Part shown: piece by piece, positions 1 to 12,640 of the stretch | Layout: each line of letters opens with the position of its first letter | How positions within the stretch are numbered: the first letter of the stretch is position 1 | Position numbers and translations under genes: made by a program | Origin: Patiria pectinifera | Taxonomy: Eukaryota > Echinodermata > Asteroidea > Valvatida > Asterinidae | NCBI GenBank assembly: GCA_029964075.1 | Contig: CM057135.1 | Coordinates: forward strand, 13,418,863-13,482,862 | Reading direction: 5' to 3' | DNA length: 64,000 nucleotides | The notes under the pieces: generated by a model | Database searches by the model: none | The model's input: the letters and a program-made list of their open reading frames with translations, nothing else | What the model was told of the DNA's origin: nothing

Positions 1-902
1 TCCCGTCATGACCATGAGTTATGTCGTATTTTGCACACATTTGGAGCAACAAGTGGGTGTGCTGTGTTTGAAACATTTTCTACAATGCGCAAAGCATGCT
101 TGGGTGCATAGAATACGCAGATGTAGTTCTCCAACAGAGATGGCCATTTTTGAGAGAGACCTATTAGTATAGTATATGTCACATTTTTGACCTTTGCATT
201 TTTTTTTGCTAAAAAAGGAATTTTTGACATATTTGAGTGGAGTTTACCTTCCTAAGCCAGAATTCCATTGGTAACATTTTTTCCATCTACCATGTGGCGG
301 CCATCTTGGATATCAATATGGCGTCCATTTCGGACCTAATTTGTATCATGACTTCAGACCGGGATTGTCACATGAAGTCCATTTTGGTGGCAAACCCTAT
401 GTTTTTTATACCAAAAACCCCAAGTAAGGTATTGTTGACGGGGTACTCCCAATTGATGGCAGCCATCTTGGATATTTCAAAATGGCCGCCATTTCGTACC
501 TAATTTGTATCATAACTTCGGACCTGATTGTCATATGAAGTCCATTTTGGTGGAAAACCCTATGTTTTGAGAAACAATAAATCACTGTTGATGGGGTACT
601 CCCAATGGATGGCATCCATCTTGGATATTTTGGTGGCAAACCCCATAAATTGATACCAAGGAATCTACACATTGTTACCCCGATGGATGACAGGTTTCTC
701 TATGTTTCAAACCACATGAAATAAAACTTGGAGTGTAATTACTTCATCGGCATCAACAGCACGATCATAATGACTGCTGGATATGATTGGACTGACTGTA
801 ACCTGACTGAACAGATCAGAAGCAATACCCATGCAGACTTGGTCTGAACCACTTTGTTCAACCGTCTTTCCGAGGCACCTGACAGCACAAACTTGTGTAA
901 AT

Positions 903-1668
903 CAGAATTTTAACGAGTCACTAATTTTGTGACTCGAGTCAACCCGAATCGAGTCAAGTCATTTTAAAGAAGTGAGTCGAGTTGAGTCATTAGTTTCATT
1001 TGAGTCGAGTCGGGTGGAGTCAAATGTTTACCTCGAGTCAATTCCAGTTACGAATATTTGAAGACTACATAACAAAGACAAGAGAGAAAGTCATTTGTAT
1101 CACTAACAGTTAACAAGAAGTGAAACTTCGATCTTATCAAGGCTATCTGGTTGGGCTTCGGGTCTAGATTTTATTTCGCTGATAAGCTGACATCGAAACC
1201 AAATTGCATTATACAAAACTGTTTCTGATTATTTAAGAGTCGGTATGTTTCTTTTTAATTTTTAAAAGGAGGGCATAAATTTAGCCGGCGTCCGTATTCA
1301 AGAACTTTATGAGAAATCGCCCAAAGCCAGAGATGAAACAACAAATTGGAAAATATGTGTTTAAAATCCTGTTCTCAGTGGAAAGTATTTTGTGCCTTCC
1401 AGAATGATGTGGTATGGGAGTGTGTGACACGTGGACATTACAAGCGGCCGCTGTAACTGTATTCGCAAAGCGGCATGAATGTTTCATCGTAAGTCAATGC
1501 AATTATTTTTCGCAAAGTTTTGCTTTTATATTGAGGGCTCGAGTCTACATGTAATTATCCTTCGCTCGAGTCGAGTCGAGTCTTCTGATGAGAACTCAGT
1601 CGTTTGCTCGCCGTCGAGTCAAGTCATTTACCCTTAGGGACTTGAGTCGAGTCGAGTCACCAAATGTT
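903..1668. repeat. Degenerate GAGTC pentamer repeats (two blocks)
   Basis: Two blocks (903-1045 and 1530-1668) are built from GAGTCGAGTC and GAGTCAAGTCATTT variants. They flank about 490 bp of unrelated sequence. The blocks are loosely inverted relative to each other, as expected for the ends of a small element. Nothing coding was recognised between them. Confidence 0.5.
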
Positions 1669-1908
1669 GTGACTCTGCGTTCATATCTAACCTAGCCACG
1701 ACAGGACCAGGGTTGTCTGGGCATGTGATGCAGTTGATGCAGAGAGCCACTTAAACAAAAAGAAATATAGGCACACACATAACCTGAAGTGGACTTACTA
1801 ATTGCTAACTATAGACAACATTCACACGTACTTGTAGTGGAGCGGCATAGCCCCAATAATACCAAGAATTGTGCAATCTGTGATAAAATTATGAATTAAA
1901 CTTCGCAT

Positions 1909-2768
1909 GTTGGTTCTTCATGCCTTGAAGACAATTTTTTAGATATAAGAGGTATTTCATATTTGACTTCTGGTGACCTTTATTCTTCAAAACTTCACTT
2001 TCCTATGATATTTATCTCATTTATTCCATAGTCAGGTATTGAATTCAGACCCCATGCACAAAAATCGTTGAGGTGACCTCTGAACTCAATTTTCTTTTTC
2101 TTTTTTAATTAATGGCAGACTCAACATGCTGTGATTGGAATGCAATGGAATATATTAACAAATGTCAAGCAGTATTCATTATTTTGTTCTTATTACACTC
2201 TGCTATCCAGATGGACTTGGGTAACCACATTTTTAACCTTTTTACACAGCCCACTGGTCACTGTTGGAGTGTGATGCTTGTCTGATGTACCTCTTATATT
2301 CTCAAAACAGGGAAATGGAGATCAGAGGTCATGACAAAATTGTCTTTGGGTCTGAATCGTTACATACTATAGAATAATTGTTAAAACACACTTCCTTTTC
2401 ACTTTTAAGACCTGCACACATGTCATGAAAAGTGGCATTTGGAAGATTAGATAAATAGCGGCATTTGGGGTATACAAAGTTCATTGGGAAAAGATGTTGC
2501 ATCTTGACATCACTTTTTTCCATCATATATCATCTCAATAAAGGTCAGTCATTGAAAAAGTGTTGAAAAGACCTTTCCAATTTTTTTAGGAAAATACTTT
2601 AAAACTTTCTTGATTCTCCATAGACTTTGTACACAATCGCTGAAGTGGCACCTGGATTCTTCATTTTTCCCATTCATTGACCCTTTACAAAGGTCACCAG
2701 GGGTCAGATATGAAATGCCTCCATATCTGAAAATGTTCATCAAGGCATGAAGACGTGACATGCCAGGT
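1909..2768. repeat. Imperfect inverted repeat pair
   Basis: A stretch at about 1909-1985, containing TTCATGCCTTGA, GTATTTCATAT and TGGTGACCTTT, reappears as its complement at about 2690-2768. The pair bounds an 860-bp segment without recognisable genes. It may be another foldback element nested in the larger one. Confidence 0.4.
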
Positions 2769-2884
2769 TTAACCACAAAGTGCACAATTCTGTCACTATA
2801 ACGCTCTACTATTGCCAATAATTAACAATCCAGCCCATGAATGGTCAACACTTGTCACCGCGGCTAAAGAGACCCTTTAAAAAC

Positions 2885-4275
2885 TGAACTGCAAAATGGC
2901 GCTCATTCTGAAATATCCAAGATGGCTGCCATCTATTGGGGATACCTCATCAATAATGTATTTTTTAGATTCCTTGGTATCAAATTTATGGGGTTTGCCA
3001 CCAAATGCACAAACGTTATTATTAAAATGAAATCCAAGATGGCAGTTATTTTGAAATATCCAAGATGGCTGCCATCCATTAGGCCAAAAAAAAAAAAGTC
3101 TCCGGTTTCTGGTATGGAGCTTGCCCCAAAAGTGGTGCGGCGACGCGGCTTTTTTTTTTTTTTTTACCTGTTTTTTTTTGGCTTCAAATGTCGGCTGATG
3201 ACTGCAAATGGTGCCCGACTAAACTTAGTGCAAACATATGGGAGTCCAGAGAGGCCACATAAATCTTATTCTCGATCATAACCCCATCTAAAAACACGTT
3301 AAAATTGTGCAGCAGCAGAATTCCAGTCAAACCAGTGAGTTTGGCGGTTTTGAAACATCATCTTGTATTGAAAAAAAAACTTTTTCATTTTGCCGACGCG
3401 CATGGCTACGGCGACGCGCGCGCATACCAGAAACCGGAGACTTTTTTGTTTTGGCCTTAGTCTACCCCATCAAATTTGATTTACTTTGGTTCCTTGGTAT
3501 CGAAAACATAGGGTTCGCCACCAAAATGGACTAATTCATACGACATTCACTTGCAACGTACGTTATTATTAAAATGAATCCAAAATGGGAGTTATTTTGA
3601 AGTTTCCAAAATGGCTGCCATCCAATGGGACTACCCCGTCAAATATGATTTACTTGGGTTCCTTGGTATTGAAAACATAGGATTTGCCACCAAAGTGGAC
3701 TTCATATGACAATCAGTTCCAAAGTTATGATACAAATGAGCTCCGAATTGGCGGCCATTTTGAAATATCCAAGATGGCTGCCATCTATTGATAGTTCCTC
3801 ACCGAATATGATTTACTTGGGTTCCTTGGTATAAAAAAACATAGGGTTTGTCACCAAAATGGACTGCATACGACAATCAGGTCCGAAGTTATGATACAAA
3901 TTAGGTCCGAAATGGCGGCTTTTTTGAAATATCCAAGATGGCTGCCATCCATTGAGAGTATCTCACCAACAATAATTTACTTGGGTTCCTTGGTATAAAA
4001 AAAAAATAGGGTTTGCCACCAAAATGGACTTCATACGACAATCAGGTCCGAAGTTATGATACAAATTAGGTCCGAAATGGCGGCCATTTTGAAAAATCCA
4101 AGATGGCTGCCATCCATTCGGAGTATCCCGTCAACAACACCTTACTTGGGTTCTTTGGTATCAAAAACATAGGGCTTGCCACCAAGATGGACTTCATGTG
4201 ACAATCAGGTCCGAAGTTATGATACACATTAGGTCCAAAATGGCGGCCATTTTGAAATCCAAGATGGCCGCCACA
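2885..4275. repeat. About 165-bp tandem units, right arm
   Basis: The phrase TTACTTGGGTTCCTTGGTAT recurs near 3480, 3650, 3812, 3968 and 4141, spaced about 160-172 bp. Each unit also contains ATCAGGTCCGAAGTTATGAT, a GGCGGCCATTTTGAAATATC block and CAAGATGGCTGCCATC. The same units occur in inverted orientation in the left arm (about 285-705). The array is interrupted by a MITE at 3082-3456. Confidence 0.75.
3082..3456. mobile_element. MITE family A, copy 1, TTA target duplication
   Basis: The ends are inverted copies: GGCCAAAA, then AGTCTCCGGTTTCTGGTATG on the left and its complement on the right. TTA flanks both sides (3079-3081 and 3457-3459). The 375-bp body has a GCGACGCGCGCG block and no coding capacity. 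A second complete copy lies at 49299-49629 in the opposite orientation and a truncated one at 23863-24030. It was inserted into the 165-bp repeat array. Confidence 0.72.
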
Positions 4276-4899
4276 TGGTAGATCGAAAAAAAAATGGTAC
4301 CAATTGATTTCTGGCTAAGGAAGGTAAACTCTATCCAAATATGACAAAAATTCCTTCTTTAGCAAAAAAATGCAAAAGTACATAACAGCCTATACTATAT
4401 TATGCTTATTCAAAAGCAAAATTTTGGTTGTACAAGATCACAGATTGCACTTGCCAGCCTGCATAGCCCTGCATTAGTAAGCAGAAATGTGTCAGTTTGA
4501 GTGTCAAACAAGCAATATTTTTTTCCCGACAAGATTTGGAATATTTCATGGGTGGCCATGAAATATGTTGCACCATATATGAACTCAAGTGCTGATAGTA
4601 CGATGTTATATGGCAATTTATAGTTCTTAAGACAAAAGCTGGTTATGATAATTGTATATAAGATTATAATTATACATGTATGCAAAACTATGGGGGTTGA
4701 TCTATGGAAAGTTTTGTGGCAATAGTCTTTTTTTAGATCGACGTGCCATGCAGCTGAGAATGAAATTGTGGTGTAAAGTGCATGGAATTTGGAATAGAAA
4801 GAGATGGCAAAAAGCATGCAATTTTTGTTTTTGTCAAAAAGGAAGTTTTTATTGACAATTACAGGATAGAATATAACAAAAAATAAAAAGCATTTGAAA

Positions 4900-5830
4900 T
4901 TACAGCATGATGAATATAAATCATTTTTGGGAATTTTTGCTGTGATTATAGTTTAAAGTGTAAATGATGGCATTTACAATAAAGTGAATATGGCAAAACA
5001 GTTCAAACTATGTTAAAACAAAAAGTATAATTAAAAGAGGAAGACATAATATCTGGAGATAACGGAAATATCTTAAGATTTGTTACATGATTAATTACAT
5101 TTGGAGTTTTGGTGTTACTACTAACATTAGGTTATTTGGGTTGAGTTAAAGTGATTAATTTTAATTTTGTCTTATACCGTGTTGACTGAGTAGATTTCTT
5201 TTCGTGGGAGGGGGCAATCCTGATCCGATGGCTTTCAATAATGAAAAAAATGATTTGGGGGGAATTTGTTAATGATTAAAGATTCATGTACCGTTTATGT
5301 TGTAAAGTAATGTGGAGTTAAATAGTATAATGTGGGCTTTACTGTAAAAAATGACAAAACAGTTGAAATATGTTCAGAAAGTGAAGAAAAGGTAAACATT
5401 AATATTTGGAGCTAATTTGTAAAGATTGTGTCAGGATGATCAATTAAATTTGGAGTTTTTGTTTCACTTGTAAATTGAGTATTTTGGTTGAGTAACAAGG
5501 ATTACTTGCAATTTACTATTGTGTTGATTAGTGGGTTTTTGTTGTTGCGGGGGTGTCTTTCAACTGACAGGATGAAAAGAAATGGTTTTGGTGGAATTCG
5601 TGTTTGTGATGATAGGTTATGTGATTGTATCTTGTAAAATTATGTTACAGTAAATTACTTAGAGTAAATAACAGCTAAACGGTAACATATTTAAAAACAG
5701 GAACTTGGAAAAACTGGTTTTTTAAGCCAATGTTTAAAGATAATAGTAATTTAAGATCAAGCTAAATGATTACATTTGGAATTATGGTTGTGATTATAGT
5801 TAAATGTATAAAACAAAAGCCAAAGAGCAA
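4900..5830. repeat. Diverged minisatellite, period about 330-350 bp
   Basis: Phrases such as ATTTGGAGTTTT (near 5098 and 5447), with a variant near 5773, and TGGCAAAACAGTT / TGACAAAACAGTT (near 4990 and 5350) repeat in the same order at about 330-350 bp spacing. The copies are AT-rich and strongly diverged. No exon was found between 4400 and 5957, so this stretch is probably intergenic or downstream of the minus-strand gene that ends at 5958. Confidence 0.45.
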
Positions 5831-5957
5831 ACTTTTGAATGGCCCTTTTGTTTAGCCCAAAGACCCGTATAATGGAAAACTTTATTTAAATACAGAATAC
5901 AGGCTTAAAAAGGTTATAAACACTTTTGAAAGGGTACTTTTAGCAAACTGAGGACCT

Positions 5958-8900
5958 TTAAGACTCTTCTGTTGCTTCATGACTTGTGTTGGGTGGAGTT
6001 GCTGGATCAGGACATCTGTAAATGGTTAATAATAGTGAAACATGGAGAGAAAAAAACCGAAAAAAAAACATATGTTCAGTCTTATTATACAGTCTTATAC
6101 TTGGTATGTGTGCTCTTGAATTTGCTACCCTGTAGCGACCTGTGGCAAAAGGGAACAAAAGGTTCTGAAGGTCTTCATAAGGTTTCACAAAATAGATATT
6201 TGGATGTTACTCAAAAAATAGAAACTGTCAGGGCACAGTTATCTGTCTCAAATTGAAGTGTTTTATGTCAGGGACATTCGGTCCAACTTTGAACCCAGGA
6301 AATAATTTGAGGTTCAAGTAAGAGAATTTTAAAAACTGCTTTTGACATATATCCCAATTGGTTCACGAGAACAAGGTGATGTCTCCACAGGGATACAGAT
6401 TCTGGTATGTGTGTGTCATGTAGCGCTTTCAGACATGTAAGAATATTGCATATGCAGGTTATACAAAAATCACAAATATGTTCATAAGAATAGCATGGGT
6501 AACACCAGTTGTCAGTTATGTCTGCAGCGTCTTGGACCGGATGTTGGTAAGTGTGGGTAGATGTTTATGGTTTTTGTTTTAAAAAGGTGTTTTGTAATGC
6601 TCCTCTTCCCTTATCTAAGATATGAGGTGGAGTGATATGTTAAAAAAAATGAACGATGAGGAATTGTTGTGGGTGGTACAGTGAAATCTCATTAAAGTCA
6701 AACTTTGATAGGTCAATCTCCTGTTAAATTTAAGACAGAATATATTTCCTTCAGTAGTATAGCAATGTTAAAACTTCTTTGAACTGAATTTTTTAAACTA
6801 AAATTCTGAGGTTGTTTTCATGACATTTGACTTACTTTGATTATACTATAATTGTAAATGTAAGAATAATTTACGTTGGGTTGATTTCTGTGATGTCTCT
6901 CTCAGGTTGTTTGCACAATACAGTCACTGTCAGAGAAAGTGCTGCTTGCAGTTCATCCAAGTCTGAATCGAAAGCTCTCAGGAGCAGGTATTTTGGGGCT
7001 TTGTACTTGTACTTGTGCTCATCATTGGCAAACGCTAGCTCAAGCAAGTCACTGTGAAATATGGGATGTGAATGAAAGATGTGCAAATAGTTGTAAGAAA
7101 ATAAAGCAGTAAAATAAAGTGTTTGTGTGGTTGAAGTGAGATTTTTTTCATGTTATGTCTGTGATCTAAAAAAAATAACTAAAACCCGCCCAACAACTTG
7201 ATTTCATGTTTACACAAAAGCAATTGGCAACACACATTTTGGTGGAAGTATATTTATGGGGTGGTGTGAACAATAACTGGAGTTTATTAATAATAAAACA
7301 AGTTACCTTGTTTTCTCTGAAAATGCCTCTATGGTGATAATGACTGTCTGTTCAGCAGTCAAGACCTATATAAAAAGGGTGGTAGTAAATAACAATTATG
7401 TTTATTTAAGATTACTGTTGATACGCTTTTATGAATACAAAGGGTGGGGAAATGGTGGTTATGGTTCCTTAGATTTTTGTGGTGATTAGTTCTTTTAAAT
7501 AGGCAAAAAAATTGTGAGCGTGGAAAAGTCTTTGTATTTTGACTTTGAGTTGCAACAGTATGTGTTTTGTTTGGTTGTGTACATTTTTGTAATATGGTAA
7601 CTATGGACATTAAAATTTTTTTTTTTTTTACCTGAAATTCTGTATATCGAGTGTTTTTGTAGTTGGGGCTGTTGTTAAATGGCTTCGAGTAGATGTTTGT
7701 GACTTTGACAACAGTGTCTTGGGTTGGCATGTCCAGAGAAGCTGCATCTTTCCATAGGTTTACGGAAACGCGCCTCTTGGAATCTCTCGTATCTTGAAGT
7801 TCTATAATGCGTCGTTTGGATCGGTCTGTTTCTTTCATGGAGAAACCTGCAGACAAAGAGCAATAATTGTACACGAAAATAAGGTATCCATGTGAAGCAT
7901 GCAGAGATGAACTACCAGAGCTGCACTCATCCTGTTTGATTTTGTGGACAGTTGTCCCAGAAATTATCTATCTCTCAACTTCTATAACATCTTTGCGTTT
8001 AATAGTTGGCAGACAATCTGCAAGATGAATCTAGCCTCACAGCATTCATTAATCACATCAATTCCTTCCATAGGACCATCAAATTCACAACCGAATACTC
8101 AACCAAGGATACCCACTTTCTGGATGTCAAGGTTCTAAAGACGATGATGGTTTGATCACAGATCTCTTTGTTAAACCCACAGATAAACACCAATATCTCC
8201 ACTCAACCAGCTGTCATCCCCGACACTGCAAAACCAGCATAGCCTACAGTCAGGCCCTCAGACTCCGTCGAATCTGTTCTAATGATTCCGATTGTATCCA
8301 CCACTCACATGAACTTAAGAAACACCTCGTCTCCCGGGGTCATAGCTCCCTGGCAGTCCATCGAGCAATCCAGAAAGTCAAGGCTCGCTCCAGGGAGTCA
8401 GTACTTTCAAAAAGACCTGTGCAACAACAGAGTTCCAAGGAAAGTTCCCTTTGTTGTCACTTTCCACCCCTCCTTTCCCCCCATTCGTACAATAACCAGT
8501 TCCAACCATCATATTCTTCACACATCAGATCGACTTCAACGTGCTGTACAAGAAGAACCCATAGTTGCCTACAGACGGCCACCCAGTCTCAGGGATATCA
8601 TTGTCCGGGCAGAAGTCCCCCCCCCCTTTAATAATAATGTTAACCCCCCTTTGCCACAGGGAACTTTCAGGTGTCCCAACACCTCAAAATGCATTGTCTG
8701 TAGACAACACATCAGATAATCGGCAGTGGCGTCACCAGACTTTTCAGTCCTGGGGGGTACAGGGGGGGGGGGGTACCAGCATTTGATGGGGGGCACTTAG
8801 GTGGATACGGATCGCCGTCCTGGGGGAGGGGTCTAAGGGGAGGGTGTAGACTTTGTGACAGGGTATCAAGTGATGTCCATATGTTTTTTTCCCCGAAATT

Positions 8901-9146
8901 TTAGACTGTACCTTGGACCTGTTGGCGAGTCGGACAACCTCCTGTCCTGTCGATGAGGTCAGTATGTTTGCGTAGCTTGCACGCAAAAACATTCCTTTCT
9001 TTAAACTGGGTAGGTGCTCAGGAATATTTGTGTAGAGTGTTTTCAGGTTGAGGTCTTTCATTAACACATCAATGCATTGATCAGAACCTTTTCTTGGTTC
9101 GAGGTGACCTAGAGTGTAGAATATGGTAGTTGTCATTCCGGTAGAT
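5958..9146 (-). CDS. OB-fold-like protein, multi-exon gene (partial model)
   Basis: Five exons on the minus strand are supported by splice sites and reading phase: 9146-8912, 7846-7632, 7365-7307, 7051-6875 and 6015-5958 (stop TAA). The last four join in matching phase without a stop. The protein pattern is a beta-rich fold with RRIIELQDT, RVSVNLWKDAAS, DTVVKVTNIYSKPF and VLTAEQTVIITIEAFSE, which resembles OB-fold single-strand-DNA-binding domains of the RPA kind. That is inference, as no exact family is recognised. Exon 9146-8912 ends in phase 0 while exon 7846 needs one extra base, so an exon is missing between them, where a Penelope fragment sits. A possible further upstream exon ends at 9925 (donor AAG/GTAAAA), but its start is unresolved. 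Length and start codon are unknown. It could be a host gene or an old transposon passenger. Confidence 0.6.
7935..8720 (+). pseudogene. Penelope-like element fragment (RT thumb to endonuclease linker)
   Basis: Shifting plus-strand frames encode the C-terminal part of a Penelope-type reverse transcriptase. Readable pieces are DTHFLDV (near 8105), FVKPTDKHQYLH and SCHPRHCKTSIAYSQALRLR (8165-8270), then PLPQGTFRCPNTSKC with CIVC up to 8719. The last piece is the Cys-containing linker that normally precedes the GIY-YIG endonuclease, but the sequence stops being homologous right there. The catalytic palm and the endonuclease are absent. At least two frame changes make it a dead fragment. It lies in an intron of the minus-strand OB-fold-like gene, in the opposite orientation. 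Confidence 0.7.
8722..8800. repeat. G-rich hAT-like end fragment
   Basis: The sequence starts CAGTGGCGTCACCAGACTTT and runs into a long G tract. It resembles the terminus of the hAT element ending at 30569 (CAGTGGCGTACGCAGG read inward). No matching opposite end was found nearby, so it is probably a truncated copy. Confidence 0.35.
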
Positions 9147-10750
9147 CTGTCAAAAGAAAACAGAATTTTATGCATTTAGAAATAAAGGTACAATGTTATG
9201 CCCATCATTTGCTCAACCATAATTGACATTCTTTTGTTGAAAAGAATGTTTGTTTATTTGTATAGAGCCAGTAAAGAAAATTCGGTGGATGATTTATCTA
9301 AAGATTACAATTGTGTACAATTATATTAAGTAGAGTATAGTATTAGGTACTAAAGTTTTTATGTTATATTCAAAAATGTTGATTGGTTGAAATGAGTTTT
9401 GAGTTTAGATTGTTGTGCAGAAAGAGTGCAGTACAGTGATTTCATAAAAGCCAGGCATTGTTGAAATGTTTAACAGATATGAATGCTAAAGTTTTTTTTC
9501 AGTATATCATTGAATAATAGACAATTTCTTAATTTTAAAAGTAAGGATTGCCCACTTTCTGAAATCGTATATGAATGGCACCCTGTTTTGGTGTTAGGAA
9601 AGAATTCCATATCTAACCGCGACCTTAGACCTTGCAGTCGCAAACAAAGTATATGGGCCGCGATAGAAAATGTACTCTAGAATAACTTGACATTTCCTCT
9701 CTTAAATCGTTGGATATGGAATTCATTCCTGGTGTTATAACAATACTCCATGGAGGTAGGAAAAGCATGAAAAGACTCGGAGTAAGTTGAACCATATTTC
9801 TCCATGGTTGAACTTGAGGTAAATTTTGTTGCCTTTCTAAAAAGATCAACTGTTGACTTTTTATTTCACATAATTATAAACATCTTGGCATACATGGTCT
9901 TTGGAAAATACATAAATGTTTTACCTTGCTGTTTTGAGTACTTGAAGTAGTTGATAAGCTTCTAACCGGGCCACAAGTCGATGAAATCATAGAGCTAGAC
10001 CGTAGACGAAGCGCGTACATAAATGCTCCAAAACACACATTATCAGTTATCTGTGCACTGTACATGTGGTGCACACTGGCTTTGGATAATAGCGCCCTCA
10101 ATTCTCATGATGCACGAGCAGGTACCACTGCGAAAAAGTCTACTGACAGTACTGGTCGTACTCACCGTCGTTCATGTTTGGTTGGCAAATAATTGCCAAC
10201 CACGGCTGTCTAACTATGGAAGGTCCAACAGTGCAAACATGAAGACGAGCTATCGACGGCTACAAAAGGACTATTTGACTATTGAAAACGTTAAATAATG
10301 AATATGCTTGACAAAATCAATCCTAAACATGCCCTTTTGTTGTGTAACGATGTTGCTGTGACGATTTAGCATGGATTTATTGACGAAATATTTTGCCAAC
10401 CACGGCTGCAATGAGTACCCACAAGAGTGGTTGTGACATGTATTGCTGTTTCCAATGATACTGCCATTATTACAATAAAAATGGTGCAAGGTACGGCGTG
10501 AAAAGGGGCTCTCTCCTTGTACATAGCACATTACATAAGTGATGTTGATCATAAATGTGTTGAATTACATAGAATACAATTGTGGGTATATATTTGGTAA
10601 TTTGGGGGAGGGGGTGAGTGTTGGGGGGAGGGAGCATATTAATGCCAATGCATACTTTGTCTGATTGCTAGAAAAATGCGACTGAGTATTATCAAGCATT
10701 TGCTGTGAGCTCAATTGGCCATGACAAATTCATGTTTGCACCAAGTATGC

Positions 10751-10926
10751 CAGTGTCACAGTCTCATAAATCCGGTGTGCTCACTTCTCCAAAAGGGAAA
10801 TTTAACTCCAATACGGATATGCAAAATTGTGCTGAGGGAGTACATTATCGCCAACTTTATTGTTTGTGCTCACTGTTCTTCGTTTGTGAAGAATTGAGCA
10901 CATCGGATAAGTGAGACTGTGACACC
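10751..10926. repeat. Small inverted-repeat (MITE-like) unit
   Basis: AGTGTCACAGTCTCATAAAT and the following GGTGTGCTCACTTCTCC (10751-10790) pair with GAATTGAGCACAT and CGGATAAGTGAGACTGTGAC (10888-10926). That gives arms of about 37 bp around a 100-bp loop. The remainder of 10100-12240 holds no supported gene. It includes a hairpin GGTTGGCAA/TTGCCAACC at 10180-10201 and G runs at 11371 and 11909. Confidence 0.5.
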
Positions 10927-12239
10927 AGCTAAGACGTGAATGGCTACTGAGATAATTGCCTACTTTTGGGTCATTCCGTCTATGTTAATTTGTATTGTTT
11001 TGAATTTAGGGCCTATTATGGCAGAAGGTCTTGTTTTGCCCATGGGGGTTGGGATGGGTAATTTCCTGTTTGTTTGACACTTGTTATACGTCCTTTACAA
11101 AAGCTCCCTATTGCTTCGATAACTTGCATGTACATGTAGTAGGAACAGAACGAATGTAGTCAGGAAATGTGTCATCTTAGTATGTAGTGCAAATTGCTCA
11201 ATTCCATTCATATTCACAAGAACAATAGCATTTATACAGGTAGATTACACTCATTAAAGAGAGACTGCGGACTGGCAAATGCGCAATTGGGCTACAAAAT
11301 GCATTTTCAGTCGAATGATGTTACGTGCTTGGGATATAAACATCTACACTAACATCCGTTAAAAATCACCGGGGGGGGGGTGGCACTTTTGCAACCCAAA
11401 AATGTGTGTGTTCAGTGCTGGTTGAGATTCCAGCTGTAAACATTTCACCCTCTGCTTACATCAACTACATGTTTCAAGCATGATAGTGTAAACAATGCCA
11501 GCAAAATATGAAATTGTCAAGGATTTGAGGGAACAAGAAATAAATATGGCCCTTTGAGGAAACATTTTTGCTATTTTGTTTGGTAGAATACCGTAATGCT
11601 TTATATTAAAGAAAATCCTTTTATACAAATAAAAAATGTGATGTTTTTGTATCACATAGGATATGGTTATATCGCATTTAAACCCATTAAAAGTCCATGG
11701 TCATTTTATAAGAAACATCCTGCGTTGTTCCATATTTTTTTTTTTGCCGTGTGTGGTGTTTCATAGCATATTCCTGTTTCTGCTGTGTTATGTTTACTCT
11801 TAATGTTACTAATCACAGCATATTTTCATTTTAAGTTTCTCACGAGCAAATATTTTATGCACTAATAAACCGACTTTGACGTTAAACATTTTTTCTGCAT
11901 TCTCAGGTACGGGGGGGGGGGCTAAGCAGAATGGGATACATTGCCTTTGCTGTTGGTTTAGCCACATAAGTTGTGCGCTTGTGCCACTTTTATATCCTGG
12001 TCAATTACAAGCGAATGTTAAATGCAGACAATGTCTTTGGCCACAAGAGGGCGTCCTTACATTTCACGAGGGTTCTTTTAAAGATTCTCCTTTTTAAGGA
12101 AAGCTACACAGGCTGTGGTTTCATTGTGTGGAAAGCATTTTGAAGTTTAGATTGTATGTCATTGGAAAATAATGCTGAAAATTCGAATATCCAAAAAAAA
12201 AATTACATTCAATGAATTCCAAATTATAAGGAACCTCCG

Positions 12240-12640
12240 GTTTGTACCGGAAAGAAGGGGTCACGTGATTTGACCCGCACGAGGTAAAATGGAGATCCTG
12301 AAATATTCTATCTTTTCCCGCAAAAATTGAAGTTCCGGTCTCTCACGATTTATTTTATAGTTGGTTTCAAATACTAAATATATAAATAACAAATCACACC
12401 AAGACAAACAGTGAATCTCCAAGTCGCGTCGCGCGGGGCGGGCCGTGCATACACGCGAAGGGCGCGCCGCTCGAGTCCGAGAGATGGAGAAGTGGTTGTC
12501 GAATGTGATTAGCGCCCTCTTTTGTTAAGGTTAATATACAAGTCTGGCTTCTGCCTTACACTGCATGCGGTTTTGAATGTAAATGTATGGAGCGCTAGCG
12601 GAGACCGGACCAACCCAGGGCGTGCTACATATTTCAGCGA
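12240..12640. other. CpG-rich stretch without recognisable gene
   Basis: This segment is richer in CpG than its surroundings (for example TCGCGTCGCGCGGGGCGGGC near 12424 and GGGCGCGCCGCTCGAGTCC near 12460). It might be a promoter or first exon, but no start codon context, splice site or protein family could be assigned. From 12640 to 13550 nothing else was recognised. Confidence 0.25.

Larger units (their letters stand above)
168..4399. mobile_element. Composite foldback element with long inverted arms
   Basis: The left end (168-310) and the right end (4260-4399) are near-exact reverse complements. They share the TATAGTAT terminus, a TTTGCATTTTTTTGCTAAA block, the GGAGTTTACCTTCC block and the ACCATGTGGCGGCCATCTT block. 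Inward, both arms carry degenerate units rich in GGCGGCCATTTTGAAATATC. The middle (720-2880) is unrelated and holds other repeats. No transposase was seen, so it looks like a non-autonomous foldback element whose centre filled with other insertions. No convincing target-site duplication was found. The pairing of the arms is direct observation; the class is unknown. Confidence 0.72.

Noticed and set aside
9874-10101. 75-codon minus-strand frame as first exon of the OB-fold-like gene
   Set aside because: Its start is a TTG, and the phase needed for the next exon lies in a different frame (ending YQLLQVLKTA), which has a stop just upstream and no clear start or acceptor.
11876-12097. Cys-rich plus-strand open frame resembling a PHD finger (HCLCCWFSHISC, CRQC)
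   Set aside because: The spacing does not match PHD or RING, the frame spans a G10 run, and no neighbouring exon supports it.
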